Origin: Alloscardovia theropitheci
Lineage (GTDB): Bacteria; Actinomycetota; Actinomycetes; Actinomycetales; Bifidobacteriaceae
DNA: 64,000 nt
Direction: 5' to 3'
NCBI RefSeq assembly: GCF_004332295.1
Contig: NZ_RXLP01000019.1
Coordinates: forward strand, 124,001 to 188,000
Positions 26,089-35,494 of the stretch are shown here, in pieces. The stretch's first letter is position 1; each line of letters opens with the position of its first letter. The notes under the pieces are model-generated. The model had not been told where the DNA came from and did no database searches. It worked only from the letters and a program-made list of their open reading frames with translations. A program made the position numbers and the translations under genes.

Positions 26089-27987
26089 ATGGCGGATTCA
26101 TCATCAACCACTACTACTGCAACTGACCAGACCAAGCTTTCCATTCGCGAGCGCGCCGCATTGAACCAAGCAGAGCTAACAATGCGTCATCTCGATGAGA
26201 ATAATGGATATGGAGATGGCGACGGATCAGTACGCGACTTTTTTACACTTTTTAAGAGTTTACGCCAATACAAAGCAGTGACCATTGCTACACCAATCTT
26301 TGTAGCTTTTGAGGCAATTTTTGAAGTCCTGATTCCTACGTTAATGGCATTCCTTATTGATGATGGGTTGTCGAAGCACAATATCACCAATGTATGGATG
26401 TGGGGCGGTATCCTCTTAGCGGTATCCATTGCTTCATTGCTTTTCGGCATCTTCGCAGGTCGTTTTGCTGCACGCGCTGCTACAGGCCTTTCAAGGAATT
26501 TACGCCACGATTTATTCGAAAAGGTACAAGGTTTTTCTTTTACGAACATTGATCGTTTCTCATCCGGTTCTCTTGTTACTCGCTTGACTACCGATGTGAC
26601 TAACGTCCAAAATTCCTTCCAGATGCTCATCCGTGTGGCATTCCGCGCACCACTGATGGTTATCTTCGCATGGTTCTTCACCTATAGAACCAGCCCAAGC
26701 ATCTCAATGGTTTACCTTATCTTGATTCCAATCGTTGGCGCTGCCCTTATTTGGCTTTCCATGAGCGTTCATCCTATCTTCATTCGCGTTTTCCGTATCT
26801 ACGATCGCCTTAATTCCAACGTGGAAGAAGACTTAGCAGGAGTTCGCGTAGTTAAGTCCTTCACTCGTGAGGATTATGAGGACACCAAGTTTAAGTATGT
26901 CTCACAAGCTATCTATCACTTCTTCGTAAAGGCTGAGATGCGTTTGACATTCTTCAACCCGATTTTGACGGGGTCAATTTACGTTGCAATGCTTACCCTA
27001 AGCTGGATGGCAGCACACCAGATTGTTGCTTCAGGGAACCGCTCCGAATACGGCTTAACGACCGGTGATTTAACTTCTCTTATTACATATACTATGCAGA
27101 TTTTGATGGCTATGATGATGATCTCATTCGTATTCATCATGATTATCATTTCTCGTGCATCCGCAAGCCGAATTGCCGCTGTATTAAACGAAGAATCCAC
27201 AGTAACCACTCCGGATAATCCGCTGACTGAAGTAGCAGACGGATCTATTAAGTTTAAGGACGTCTCATTCCGTTATTCTGAAAGCTCCGAAAAGGAAGTC
27301 CTATCTCACATTGATATCGACATTCCTTCTGGTTCTACCGTAGGAATTGTAGGCGGTACAGGTTCAGCAAAATCATCGCTTGTGCAGTTAATTCCACGTT
27401 TATATGATGCGACAGATGGTTCAGTACGTGTCGGCGGACGAGATGTTCGCAATTACGATCTTGACGTTCTTCGCAATGAAGTGGGCATGGTTTTGCAGAA
27501 GAATATTCTCTTTACCGGAACAATTGCAGAAAACTTGCGTTGGGGAAACCCAAATGCTACAGACGAAGAAATACGCCACGCAGCACATTTAGCGTGTGCT
27601 GATGAATTCATTGAGCAATTCCCTGACGGCTATGATTCTCACGTAGAGCAAGGCGGTGCTAATTTCTCTGGCGGTCAGCGTCAGCGTCTATGCATTGCAC
27701 GCGCACTACTAAAGAAGCCAAAGGTATTGATCCTTGATGATTCCACTTCTGCAGTGGATACCAAAACTGATGCAAGTATTCGCAACGCATTTGCTAAGGA
27801 AATACCTGATACTACTAAGATCATCATCGCTCAGCGAATCAGCTCAGTCGAGCACGCTGATCAAATTATCGTTATGAATGAGGGCAAGATTCTCGATCAT
27901 GGAACGCATGAACAGCTTATGCAAACATGTGAGGAATATCGTTCAATTGCTCAGTCACAAAGCAAGGGAGGTGCTATCGATGAATAA
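26089..27987 (+). CDS. ABC exporter half-transporter with degenerate ATPase site
   Basis: 632 residues: cytoplasmic N-tail, six-helix exporter membrane domain (about 60-345) and an ATP-binding domain. Walker A is GGTGSAKSS (Ala for the usual Gly), the signature is FSGGQ, and Walker B is LILDDSTSA with Asp in place of the catalytic Glu. Such a substitution marks the non-catalytic half of heterodimeric exporters (multidrug, lipid or peptide). The partner gene overlaps its end by 8 bp. GGAAGGAG precedes ATG 26089. Confidence 0.93.
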   Translation: MADSSSTTTTATDQTKLSIRERAALNQAELTMRHLDENNGYGDGDGSVRDFFTLFKSLRQYKAVTIATPIFVAFEAIFEVLIPTLMAFLIDDGLSKHNITNVWMWGGILLAVSIASLLFGIFAGRFAARAATGLSRNLRHDLFEKVQGFSFTNIDRFSSGSLVTRLTTDVTNVQNSFQMLIRVAFRAPLMVIFAWFFTYRTSPSISMVYLILIPIVGAALIWLSMSVHPIFIRVFRIYDRLNSNVEEDLAGVRVVKSFTREDYEDTKFKYVSQAIYHFFVKAEMRLTFFNPILTGSIYVAMLTLSWMAAHQIVASGNRSEYGLTTGDLTSLITYTMQILMAMMMISFVFIMIIISRASASRIAAVLNEESTVTTPDNPLTEVADGSIKFKDVSFRYSESSEKEVLSHIDIDIPSGSTVGIVGGTGSAKSSLVQLIPRLYDATDGSVRVGGRDVRNYDLDVLRNEVGMVLQKNILFTGTIAENLRWGNPNATDEEIRHAAHLACADEFIEQFPDGYDSHVEQGGANFSGGQRQRLCIARALLKKPKVLILDDSTSAVDTKTDASIRNAFAKEIPDTTKIIIAQRISSVEHADQIIVMNEGKILDHGTHEQLMQTCEEYRSIAQSQSKGGAIDE

Positions 27988-30172
27988 TACGACTCACCTT
28001 GATGAGAAGCTCGATGACAAGCTTGATGAGACGCGCAATGCTAATCAAGCCGATCAGAAATCATTATCCCAACCTAAGGAAGAGAAAAAGAACGTGAAAG
28101 AACGCGAGGGAGCAGCTCCTGGTACGTTTATGCGTTTAATGCGCGTACTTGTTAAGGGCAATGTTGGATTGCTATCTGTCGTTGTAGTGTGCATTATCAT
28201 TGGCGCAATTGCTAATGCAAGTATGGCACTTTTCGTGCAGACACTGATTGACAACTATATCCTGCCATTAGTTGGCACATCAGATCCTGATTTTGCTCCG
28301 CTTGCCCGTATGCTCGGTGTTATGGCAGCCGTGTATGCAGCCGGCGTTCTCACTAATCTTCTCTATGCTCGTATTCTTGTTCGTATCGAGCAAGGCACAC
28401 TGAAGAAGATTCGTGACGATATGTTCGAACATATGCAAAAGCTTCCAGTACGTTTCTTTGATACGCACCAAAATGGCGATATCATGAGTTTCTACACAAA
28501 CGATACTGATGTGCTGCGCCAAGCAATTTCTCAATCCATTCCAGCTGTATTTTCTTCAGCAATTTCCATGCTCACAGCATTGATTTCTATGTTCTATCTG
28601 AGCGTGCCATTTGCTTTGGGAACATTAGCTTATACAGCTATCGTTGTTATCGTCATCCGCTACATCACGACTACATCAGGGCGTTTTTTCGTAAAGCAGC
28701 AGCAAGCATTGGGCGATGTGAATGGTTTTATCGAAGAAGCAATCAATGGGCAGAAGGTAATCAAGGTCTTTACCCATGAAGAAGCTTCTCAAAAGCAATT
28801 CGATGAGCAGAACGATAAGCTTTTCAACGCCGCATGGACAGCAAATGCATACGGTAATATCACTATGCCAGTTGTGGGCAACCTTGGATATTTGCTCTAC
28901 GTTCTCATTGCATTGGTCGGTGCGTATGCAAGTTTGAGCGGTTTCGCAAACTTCGGATTCGCTGGAGCTTCGGCATTGACAATTGGTACACTTGTATCCT
29001 TCTTGACCTTGTCGCGTAGCTGGATCAACCCAATTGCCCAGATTTCTAACGAATTTACGATGATTATGCTCGCTCTTGCAGGCGCATCTCGTATCTTCAC
29101 ACTGCTTGATGAGCCAGTTGAGGAAGATCATGGTACGGTAACACTTGTTAACGCTATGGTGAAGTCTGATGGAACTATAACTGAAACGTCTAAGCACACC
29201 AATGCATGGGCGTGGAAGGTTCCTGCTGATGTACAAATTCGCGAAGACGTAGCTGAAGTATACAAGCCATCTCACGGTCTGCGTACCCGTTCTACTCAAA
29301 ATATTGATATAGAGCACGCTTCAGCGCTTAAGGGTCTTATCGGTAGCATTTCTGCTGAAAGTACACCATCTCGAAATTCCCTTCAAATGGCTAATACGGA
29401 TAGTTCAGGACAGACTAGCTCTGAAGTGTACTCGCTCCTTCGTGGTGATATTCGCTTCATGAATGTTGATTTCAGCTACAACCCTGAACGCGAAATCCTA
29501 CACGATATCACTCTATACGCTGAGCCAGGTCAGAAGGTAGCTCTCGTTGGCGCTACTGGTGCAGGAAAGACAACTATTACAAATCTTGTCAACCGTTTCT
29601 ACGACATCCGCTCTGGTCAAATTCTTTATGATGGAATTGACATTTCTGATATCAACAAAACGGATTTGCGTCGAAGCCTTGGCGTAGTACTTCAGGATGT
29701 TAATTTGTTCACCGGAACGGTCATGGATAATATCCGCTACGGCAAACTTGATGCCACCGACGATGAATGTATCGATGCTGCTAAATTAGCGAATGCTGAC
29801 GGCTTCATCCGTATGCTTCCACAAGGCTACGATACCGTAATATCCGGCGATGGTAGTGGTCTATCCCAAGGACAGCGCCAGCTCATCTCCATTGCTCGCG
29901 CGGCAGTAGCTGACCCACCAGTCATGATTCTTGACGAGGCAACATCATCCATTGATACTCGTACTGAAGAAATCGTTCAGGCGGGAATGGACGCGCTCAT
30001 GGAGGGACGAACAGTTTTCGTCATCGCTCACCGATTGTCTACTGTTCGCAATTCTGACGTGATTATGGTACTTGATCATGGTCGAATCATCGAACGAGGC
30101 AACCACGAACAGCTAATAGCTCAAAAGGGCCAATATTACCAGCTCTATACCGGAGCATTCGAGCTTGAGTAA
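27980..30172 (+). CDS. ABC exporter half-transporter, catalytic partner
   Basis: 730 residues. A long Asp/Lys/Asn-rich N-tail (about 50) leads to the membrane domain (about 65-375). An unusual polar insertion of about 120 residues follows before the ATPase. The ATPase has Walker A GATGAGKTT, signature LSQGQ and Walker B MILDEATSS with the catalytic Glu. Together with the upstream gene this makes one consensus and one degenerate ATP site. ATG 27980 (GGAGG ten bases upstream) overlaps the previous stop. Substrate unknown. Confidence 0.93.
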   Translation: MNNTTHLDEKLDDKLDETRNANQADQKSLSQPKEEKKNVKEREGAAPGTFMRLMRVLVKGNVGLLSVVVVCIIIGAIANASMALFVQTLIDNYILPLVGTSDPDFAPLARMLGVMAAVYAAGVLTNLLYARILVRIEQGTLKKIRDDMFEHMQKLPVRFFDTHQNGDIMSFYTNDTDVLRQAISQSIPAVFSSAISMLTALISMFYLSVPFALGTLAYTAIVVIVIRYITTTSGRFFVKQQQALGDVNGFIEEAINGQKVIKVFTHEEASQKQFDEQNDKLFNAAWTANAYGNITMPVVGNLGYLLYVLIALVGAYASLSGFANFGFAGASALTIGTLVSFLTLSRSWINPIAQISNEFTMIMLALAGASRIFTLLDEPVEEDHGTVTLVNAMVKSDGTITETSKHTNAWAWKVPADVQIREDVAEVYKPSHGLRTRSTQNIDIEHASALKGLIGSISAESTPSRNSLQMANTDSSGQTSSEVYSLLRGDIRFMNVDFSYNPEREILHDITLYAEPGQKVALVGATGAGKTTITNLVNRFYDIRSGQILYDGIDISDINKTDLRRSLGVVLQDVNLFTGTVMDNIRYGKLDATDDECIDAAKLANADGFIRMLPQGYDTVISGDGSGLSQGQRQLISIARAAVADPPVMILDEATSSIDTRTEEIVQAGMDALMEGRTVFVIAHRLSTVRNSDVIMVLDHGRIIERGNHEQLIAQKGQYYQLYTGAFELE

Positions 30173-30271
30173 GGGTTTGAGTAGTAGCTTTTGGTTAGTG
30201 CTTGACATAGGGCAATAGCCAGAGTCTTCAGTAGATTATCTGGCTTCTACCCGGCAAGTGCATAAACCATA

Positions 30272-30306
30272 CGTGCGAGTAATTACAGGTTACTCGCACG
30301 TTTTTT
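30272..30306 (+). terminator. Terminator of the ABC exporter operon
   Basis: Perfect 11-bp stem CGTGCGAGTAA/TTACTCGCACG with a 7-nt loop followed by six T, 100 nt after the operon. Confidence 0.9.
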
Positions 30307-30703
30307 ATACGCCATATCAGCTCAACTTCCCTCGCAATAGCTAGCTTCTAGGTCTTCGGATCCGTTTAGCTTATCTCTCAGTAATTAGCTTCACCTTCAG
30401 AAGTTGTGAATGCCTGGCTTCATCCATCTTTTGTGCATAATGGGTCGTACTTCTTACCAGTTTTAGCATCTGTAAGCATGAAAGTGTCCCGTTTTACCCA
30501 AAAGTACAGAAAATTATCCCTGCCAAACTGGGATGAGATTTATGAAAGTAATTTGTACAAGCTCTTCCCGTTTTACATAAATTAAGGCGTGCGCCTCTAC
30601 TTGCCTAAAGAGACGCACGCCTTAATATTCTTATCTGTGCTTTTATCTGTTTTTTATCGACACCTCATCAGCGCTTCGCTAACAGTGTAGCTACTTATCG
30701 CGC
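30307..30703. other. Intergenic region between the exporter operon and the adhesin
   Basis: No gene seen. TCCCGTTTTAC occurs twice (about 30488 and 30566), and ATCCC/GGGAT can pair around 30517-30535. At 30582-30625 TTAAGGCGTGCG and CGCACGCCTTAA form a 12-bp stem, extended by CTCT/AGAG, that would end minus-strand transcription from the adhesin gene. Confidence 0.5.
30582..30625 (-). terminator. Terminator of the adhesin gene
   Basis: 12-bp perfect stem (TTAAGGCGTGCG/CGCACGCCTTAA) read on the minus strand, followed by TTTATG. Confidence 0.7.
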
Positions 30704-32906
30704 TTATTTACGACGATTCCAGCGCATACGAGCTGCGACCATAGCTCCCATACCCGTTGCAAGGATTATCGCTACGACTACAGCAATCACATCTACACTT
30801 GCACCGGTATGTGCCAAAGCAGGACGCTGAGTAGATTGTGTATCACTCGTATCGTTTGATGGAGTCTGTGGTTTGTTAGCCTCATAAAGCACAATAATTG
30901 TTTCATCAACGGAATCAGCAGTTACTTCAGCCTCATCAATCGTTGCCTTATCCGGATCTCCGTAGCCATTAATAGCTGGTGAATCTACAGCATCGAAGGT
31001 GCCAGTCGTCCACGTACCATATGTGATTGCTCCTGTGACTTTGTTGCGCACATTGGTACGAGTTAATGTCACAGTCTGCTTCATCTCACGCGAAACAACC
31101 CTGCCATTATCCTTGTCCTGATACTGAATAGTACGCGTGATTATCTTAGACTCTGGTACATCTTCTACAGCTTGGTCATAAGGCAAAGTGATTTCCTGAT
31201 TTTCAGTATCTACTGTTACAGTTACTACCCCCAGAACCCTCAGGAGCCTCTGTTGGACTTACATAATTCGTAATATTCGGTATAGTAACTGCATCCCAAG
31301 AACCAGTAGACCATGTTCCTTCAGTTTCTACATCGCCTGTAACAGTATCAACCGTATTAGTACGCGAAATAGTTACCGGAATAGTCACATCGGACTTAAT
31401 CGTTGCACCTGTCACTTTATCGACATAGTGAATAGTACGCGTAATCGTCTTGGTCTCAGTTACCGTTCCCAACTTGTGATACACATGGACAGTATCCCCA
31501 TTCGTAGTATCTTCATGAGTTGAGATGTATTTGTAACCAGCAATATCCTTTTGATCAACTGTTCCTTCAACAGACGCCGCAAGAGAATTTCCTGCTTCAT
31601 CTTCAAAACGAGTCATAATCTTGTGATAATTATTTCGAATATCGCCGTTTGGCAAAGTGTCATATCCCATGAACTTATAGCCTGGAATTTCGAATCCTGG
31701 CTGCTTGCCAATTGTACGCGGACGAATCACCGTATTAGGCTCATCAAAATCGTAATACGTTGTATTTGATACTGCACCAGCTATCACGACAGAACCCTGA
31801 ACGGTGTACAAATTATTTGCTGGAACTGACTGTCCTGCAATGGTTTGCGTTGTCTGTGGAACAGTAAAATTCCGATTATTGTTCGTAAAATTATTTTGAG
31901 TTAGTTGAATAACATTACTTCCAAGAGTTAATACTGCTGTACGTAACTGCGGTACTGTTCCCGACACAACTGTTACAGTAATAGAATTTTCCGTAACGTT
32001 CGAAACTCGCAGAGTGACGGTTGGCGAAGTCATAATATACGCGCCATTGCCATTAACAGGGGTAGCTGGAGTAACCTGTCGACTGATAGTTTGAGTCACC
32101 GGTTCGGTGCTCACTCTATTCGTGATAAATTCAATTCCCGAAGCGTCAGAAAGATTAATCGTAACCTGGTCGCCAGCAGTCAAATCTTTCTGCGGCACAA
32201 TCGTCAACGATGTGTTGGTACTCATATTTTGACCAGAATCAAACGAAATAGTACCAATGATTCCCACGCCTGCGCTCACCGTTGCAGGGATAGTGCGCGT
32301 AATGTTGACTGTATTTTCGATACTTCCTGTACCATTTACCGCAGTAATGGACTGCTGAAGCACGTAATCATGATTCGACCACACAACTGGCATACTGACA
32401 CCACGAGAGGCGAATGTATATGTCGTTCCTGGACCGTGACGATCAATTTCGCTGTTAAATACAGCTCGAACAACGCCCTGCCATGATTCAAGAGTTGTAT
32501 TCTGCTGGCGATTAGGATCACCGCTGCTCTGCTTATTCACTTCAGGAACGACAGCGCTGACAACCTGTAGTTTGCCGATAACGGATCCATCCTCAGCTTT
32601 AATGTCTGAATTATCAAGAGTTGTAGTTGCTACATTCTTAAAAACGTATTCAACATAATCTCCTGCAACAGGCTGCTCCGTGAGGACTGTCTTCACTTCC
32701 AACGATTGGCCGGTAACAGAAGCAGAACTTCCAGTAGCGGAAACTGTTCCACTAATAGTACTAGCAATTGCAGTACCTGCAGCATATGCATGAAGTGGGT
32801 TAAGCAAAACAACAACTGTTAACGTCATGGAAAGCGCAGCTATAGCGCTTATAATCTTCTTTAAACTTTTATGATTCGTGCTATTCATAGCATGACGAGC
32901 GTGCAT
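30704..32906 (-). pseudogene. Mub-like sortase-anchored adhesin, frameshifted
   Basis: Two frames make one gene of about 733 residues. Start ATG 32906 (GAAAGGG upstream); signal peptide to about residue 44 (AYAAG). A long Thr/Val-rich beta region follows, then MucBP-like segments (GYKFMGYDTLPNGDIRNNYH, about 425-445) and a Mub-B2-type repeat (RTIHYVDKVTGATI ... TWSTGSWDAV). The frame shifts at a run of five G on the coding strand (31228-31232). Removing one G continues the frame into a second Mub-B2 repeat (RTIQYQDKDNGRVV ... TWTTGTFDAV), a Ser/Thr linker, the sorting signal LAHTG, a membrane helix and RMRWNRRK. As read, the first frame ends in SNCNSRY without an anchor. No sortase gene is in the window. 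Mucus binding is family knowledge; the break may be genuine, phase-variable or a sequencing error. Confidence 0.85.
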
Positions 32907-33110
32907 GAGTAGTACCCTTTCAATCTTTTACATCCGCGCTGTATCAATTTCATTATCTTGTCATCCTCATGTCGTTCACCTACGCATGATAATTCATCAC
33001 TGATACAGTTCCATCTTTTTTTCAGACTTCACATTTTACAGATAGGACATCTAATTTCTGTATATTTCTTTAAAATTTCACTGAAAATATACTGTGATTT
33101 TGACCACATA

Positions 33111-33150
33111 TTAAAAAATTGCTTCTCAGCAAACACTACCGAGAAGCAAT
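33111..33150 (-). terminator. Terminator of the FucP-like transporter gene
   Basis: Perfect 10-bp stem ATTGCTTCTC/GAGAAGCAAT; on the minus strand it is followed by TTTTTTAA. Confidence 0.85.
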
Positions 33151-33175
33151 ATCAGTCTATTGCGACAACCCCCGC

Positions 33176-34420
33176 TTATCGCTCTGCAATCAGTTTATAT
33201 TTCATTGCAAGCACGATAACGTACGCTATGCAGATACTTATAATAAGAATTCCACCAATCTGCCCCATGACGTCGGCCGCCAACCCCATCAATGGAGGGA
33301 TGACAGCACCACCAACTAAGCCCATTATCATCAAACCGGAAATCTCATTTTGGTAGTCTGGTAGATGATTAAGAGCTTGAGCAAGCGAAATACTAAATAC
33401 ATTAACATTTCCAACACCTGCAAGGAATGTAGCTACCCAGAATGCCCATTCAGGTGCATTTCCCGGAGCAAGTAAGAAATAGAAATACAAGATAGCAGAT
33501 AAGCCTAGGACGGTTGCACACCAGCGTAACCCCGCCTTACTACTAATCTTTTGCAATACGAATCCACCCGCAAAACTACCAATCATACGGCCGACAAAAT
33601 AAACCATCGTTGCAGTAGTTGCCATGCTTAGGCTAATATCAGTTCGCTCCATAATAATGCGTGGCGCCTGAGCATTAATACCTACATCAATTCCTACATG
33701 AGCAACAATTGCTAAGAAACATAAGAGCACAGTTCTGTCGCCGAGCAATTTCACTGTATCCGTAAATGAAATAGACTTTGCTGACACCTTAGGCTCATCT
33801 ATCTTATCGAATTGCAGTGCGATAACTCCCACAACCGCGATAGCTAGATAAATAATATAAATTCCCCACCACGCATTAAACTGCACCAACAACCATGCAG
33901 CGATATATGGCGCGATAAGCGAAGCTAGAGCCTTAACAAACTGTCCTAAAGTAAGCATCGAAGCCAAGCGATCAGACTTAACGAATAAAGACATAAGCGG
34001 GTTCAACGACACCTGCATTAACGCATTACCAATTCCCAACAAGCAGAATGATATGACGATAAGAGAGAATCGGGCCGTTCCAGAAGTCGCAATGTATGCT
34101 ACAACAGGAATGAACATCGCAGCAACAGTAACCCAGATAGCTACAACTACCGTATTTCTACGGCCGATCTTGTTCATTAACATCCCTGTCGGGATAGAAA
34201 GAACTAAGAACCAGAAGAAGACCATTGTGGTAAATAAGTTTGCCGTCGAATTCGACAAATTAAATTCTGGCTTAACGTAATTCGTGGCCGTTCCGACGAG
34301 ATCAACGAATCCCATCGTGAAAAACGCGATAAATACTGGAATTATTTGAATAATTCCTAAACGCCCTGAAGTGGACTCGTTATGCGCAAGCGTATTATTT
34401 TTTGTATCTGAGGAGACCAT
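33176..34420 (-). CDS. FucP-like MFS sugar:H+ symporter (FHS family)
   Basis: 414 residues, 12 membrane helices, MFS of the fucose/galactose/N-acetylglucosamine (FHS) type. FHS-like strings include FFTMGFVDLVGTATNYVKPEF at helix 1 and a motif-A-like IPTGMLMNKIGRRNTV at the helix 2-3 loop. Possible substrates are L-fucose or amino sugars, which would fit the mucin-related genes elsewhere in the window, but nothing adjacent shows which. AAGGGG lies 6 bases before ATG 34420. Monocistronic, with a terminator at 33111-33150. Confidence 0.75.
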   Translation of the reverse strand: MVSSDTKNNTLAHNESTSGRLGIIQIIPVFIAFFTMGFVDLVGTATNYVKPEFNLSNSTANLFTTMVFFWFLVLSIPTGMLMNKIGRRNTVVVAIWVTVAAMFIPVVAYIATSGTARFSLIVISFCLLGIGNALMQVSLNPLMSLFVKSDRLASMLTLGQFVKALASLIAPYIAAWLLVQFNAWWGIYIIYLAIAVVGVIALQFDKIDEPKVSAKSISFTDTVKLLGDRTVLLCFLAIVAHVGIDVGINAQAPRIIMERTDISLSMATTATMVYFVGRMIGSFAGGFVLQKISSKAGLRWCATVLGLSAILYFYFLLAPGNAPEWAFWVATFLAGVGNVNVFSISLAQALNHLPDYQNEISGLMIMGLVGGAVIPPLMGLAADVMGQIGGILIISICIAYVIVLAMKYKLIAER

Positions 34421-34732
34421 TATCTACCCCTTCTCTTTATTCTTATTGCGATACAAGTCACGTGTAGTAAAGCTCGCGAAGTGCTAATTATATATTTATT
34501 TAGAATGCATCTACAAGGCGCTAAGAGCGCCCTACGAGTGTATGAGCAACTTATATTCTGTTACCTCCACACTACACCATTTCTGAGACTGAAAGCGATT
34601 TCATATCAGGCAATAATAGATATCACAAATAATAACGCTTATTTAAGAGGATTTATTGTTATTATTGCACAACATTTATGCAAACGATTGCTATTTGTCG
34701 TTTGCATTGCATAAGTTAGCAAGCTCAATGGC
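34421..34732. other. Promoter region of the FucP-like gene
   Basis: 312 bp with no gene. It contains the inverted repeat at 34678-34707 and otherwise AT-rich sequence. Confidence 0.5.
34678..34707. promoter_or_regulatory. Inverted repeat, possible operator
   Basis: ATGCAAACG and CGTTTGCAT, perfect 9-bp arms separated by 12 bp. A single ATGCAAACGATT also appears at 4612-4623. It lies 258 bp upstream of the FucP-like gene and 26 bp before the end of gatD, so it might also end up as an RNA hairpin; binding factor unknown. Confidence 0.4.
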
Positions 34733-35494
34733 TTATCGAGGTCGAGATGCTGCTACTTGAGCAGCTGCTTTCGCCATCGCATTTAGCCTGTTAAGTTCTT
34801 CTGCCTGTTCCACTGTGCTTATAGGTTCGAAATTCCCATAACGATGTTCAGCTGCTTTACGGATGAGTAAATCAGCGAGTTGCGGATTTTTAGGAAGAAC
34901 AGAGCCATGCATATATGTGCCAATGACGTTATATTTCCGGGCTCCTTCAGTGTGGTCTACGCCATTATTGCCTGTACCATCAGCTTTGACTTCCGCCCAC
35001 GGCTCGGTTCCATCATCATGAACAAATGTTTGTCCCGAGTGATTTTCATAACCGACAATCGTACCACATTGCGCATTATGCTCTACAAGGTTTCCAATCA
35101 TACGCGTATCTTGTCCCACCGTATGCACTCCTAGAACATTGATCCCCGGAAGGCGCACACCTTCATTCGTTTCAAAATACTCGCCAAAAAGCTGATACAA
35201 ACCACAAATAAGAAGCATTGGGACGCCAGCTTGCGCTAACTCATGAATTTTTTGCGATCTCGCAAATAAATCATCACTTATCGCAGCTTGTCCTTTATCT
35301 TGACCTCCACCACCGAGGACTAAGTCAACGTGTTCAGGCCATGCATCACCGACATTATATTTGTAGATTCGTGGCTCATATCCATACAAGCGAGCGCGTA
35401 AAGCAATCGTCTTAACATTTCCTGTGTCACCGTAGATATTCATATCTTTCGGATACAGCGATACAATGGCAAGTTCTCGTGTATTTTCAGTCAT
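34733..35494 (-). CDS. gatD: Lipid II isoglutaminyl synthase, glutaminase subunit GatD
   Basis: 253-residue class-I-type glutamine amidotransferase that supplies ammonia to MurT for amidating D-Glu of lipid II in the cytoplasm. Catalytic Cys in MLLICGLYQLFG, His in VIGTYMHGSVLPKNP, and the N-terminal LYPKDMNIYGDTGN typical of GatD. ATG 35494 overlaps the murT stop (TAATG). The C-terminal 25 residues are Ala-rich. Confidence 0.93.
   Translation of the reverse strand: MTENTRELAIVSLYPKDMNIYGDTGNVKTIALRARLYGYEPRIYKYNVGDAWPEHVDLVLGGGGQDKGQAAISDDLFARSQKIHELAQAGVPMLLICGLYQLFGEYFETNEGVRLPGINVLGVHTVGQDTRMIGNLVEHNAQCGTIVGYENHSGQTFVHDDGTEPWAEVKADGTGNNGVDHTEGARKYNVIGTYMHGSVLPKNPQLADLLIRKAAEHRYGNFEPISTVEQAEELNRLNAMAKAAAQVAASRPR

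Noticed and set aside
25850-26089. A 79-codon plus-strand frame ending in TAATG at the ABC exporter start
   Set aside because: Coupling-like overlap is attractive, but there is no ribosome site, no domain, and odd composition; chance is more likely.
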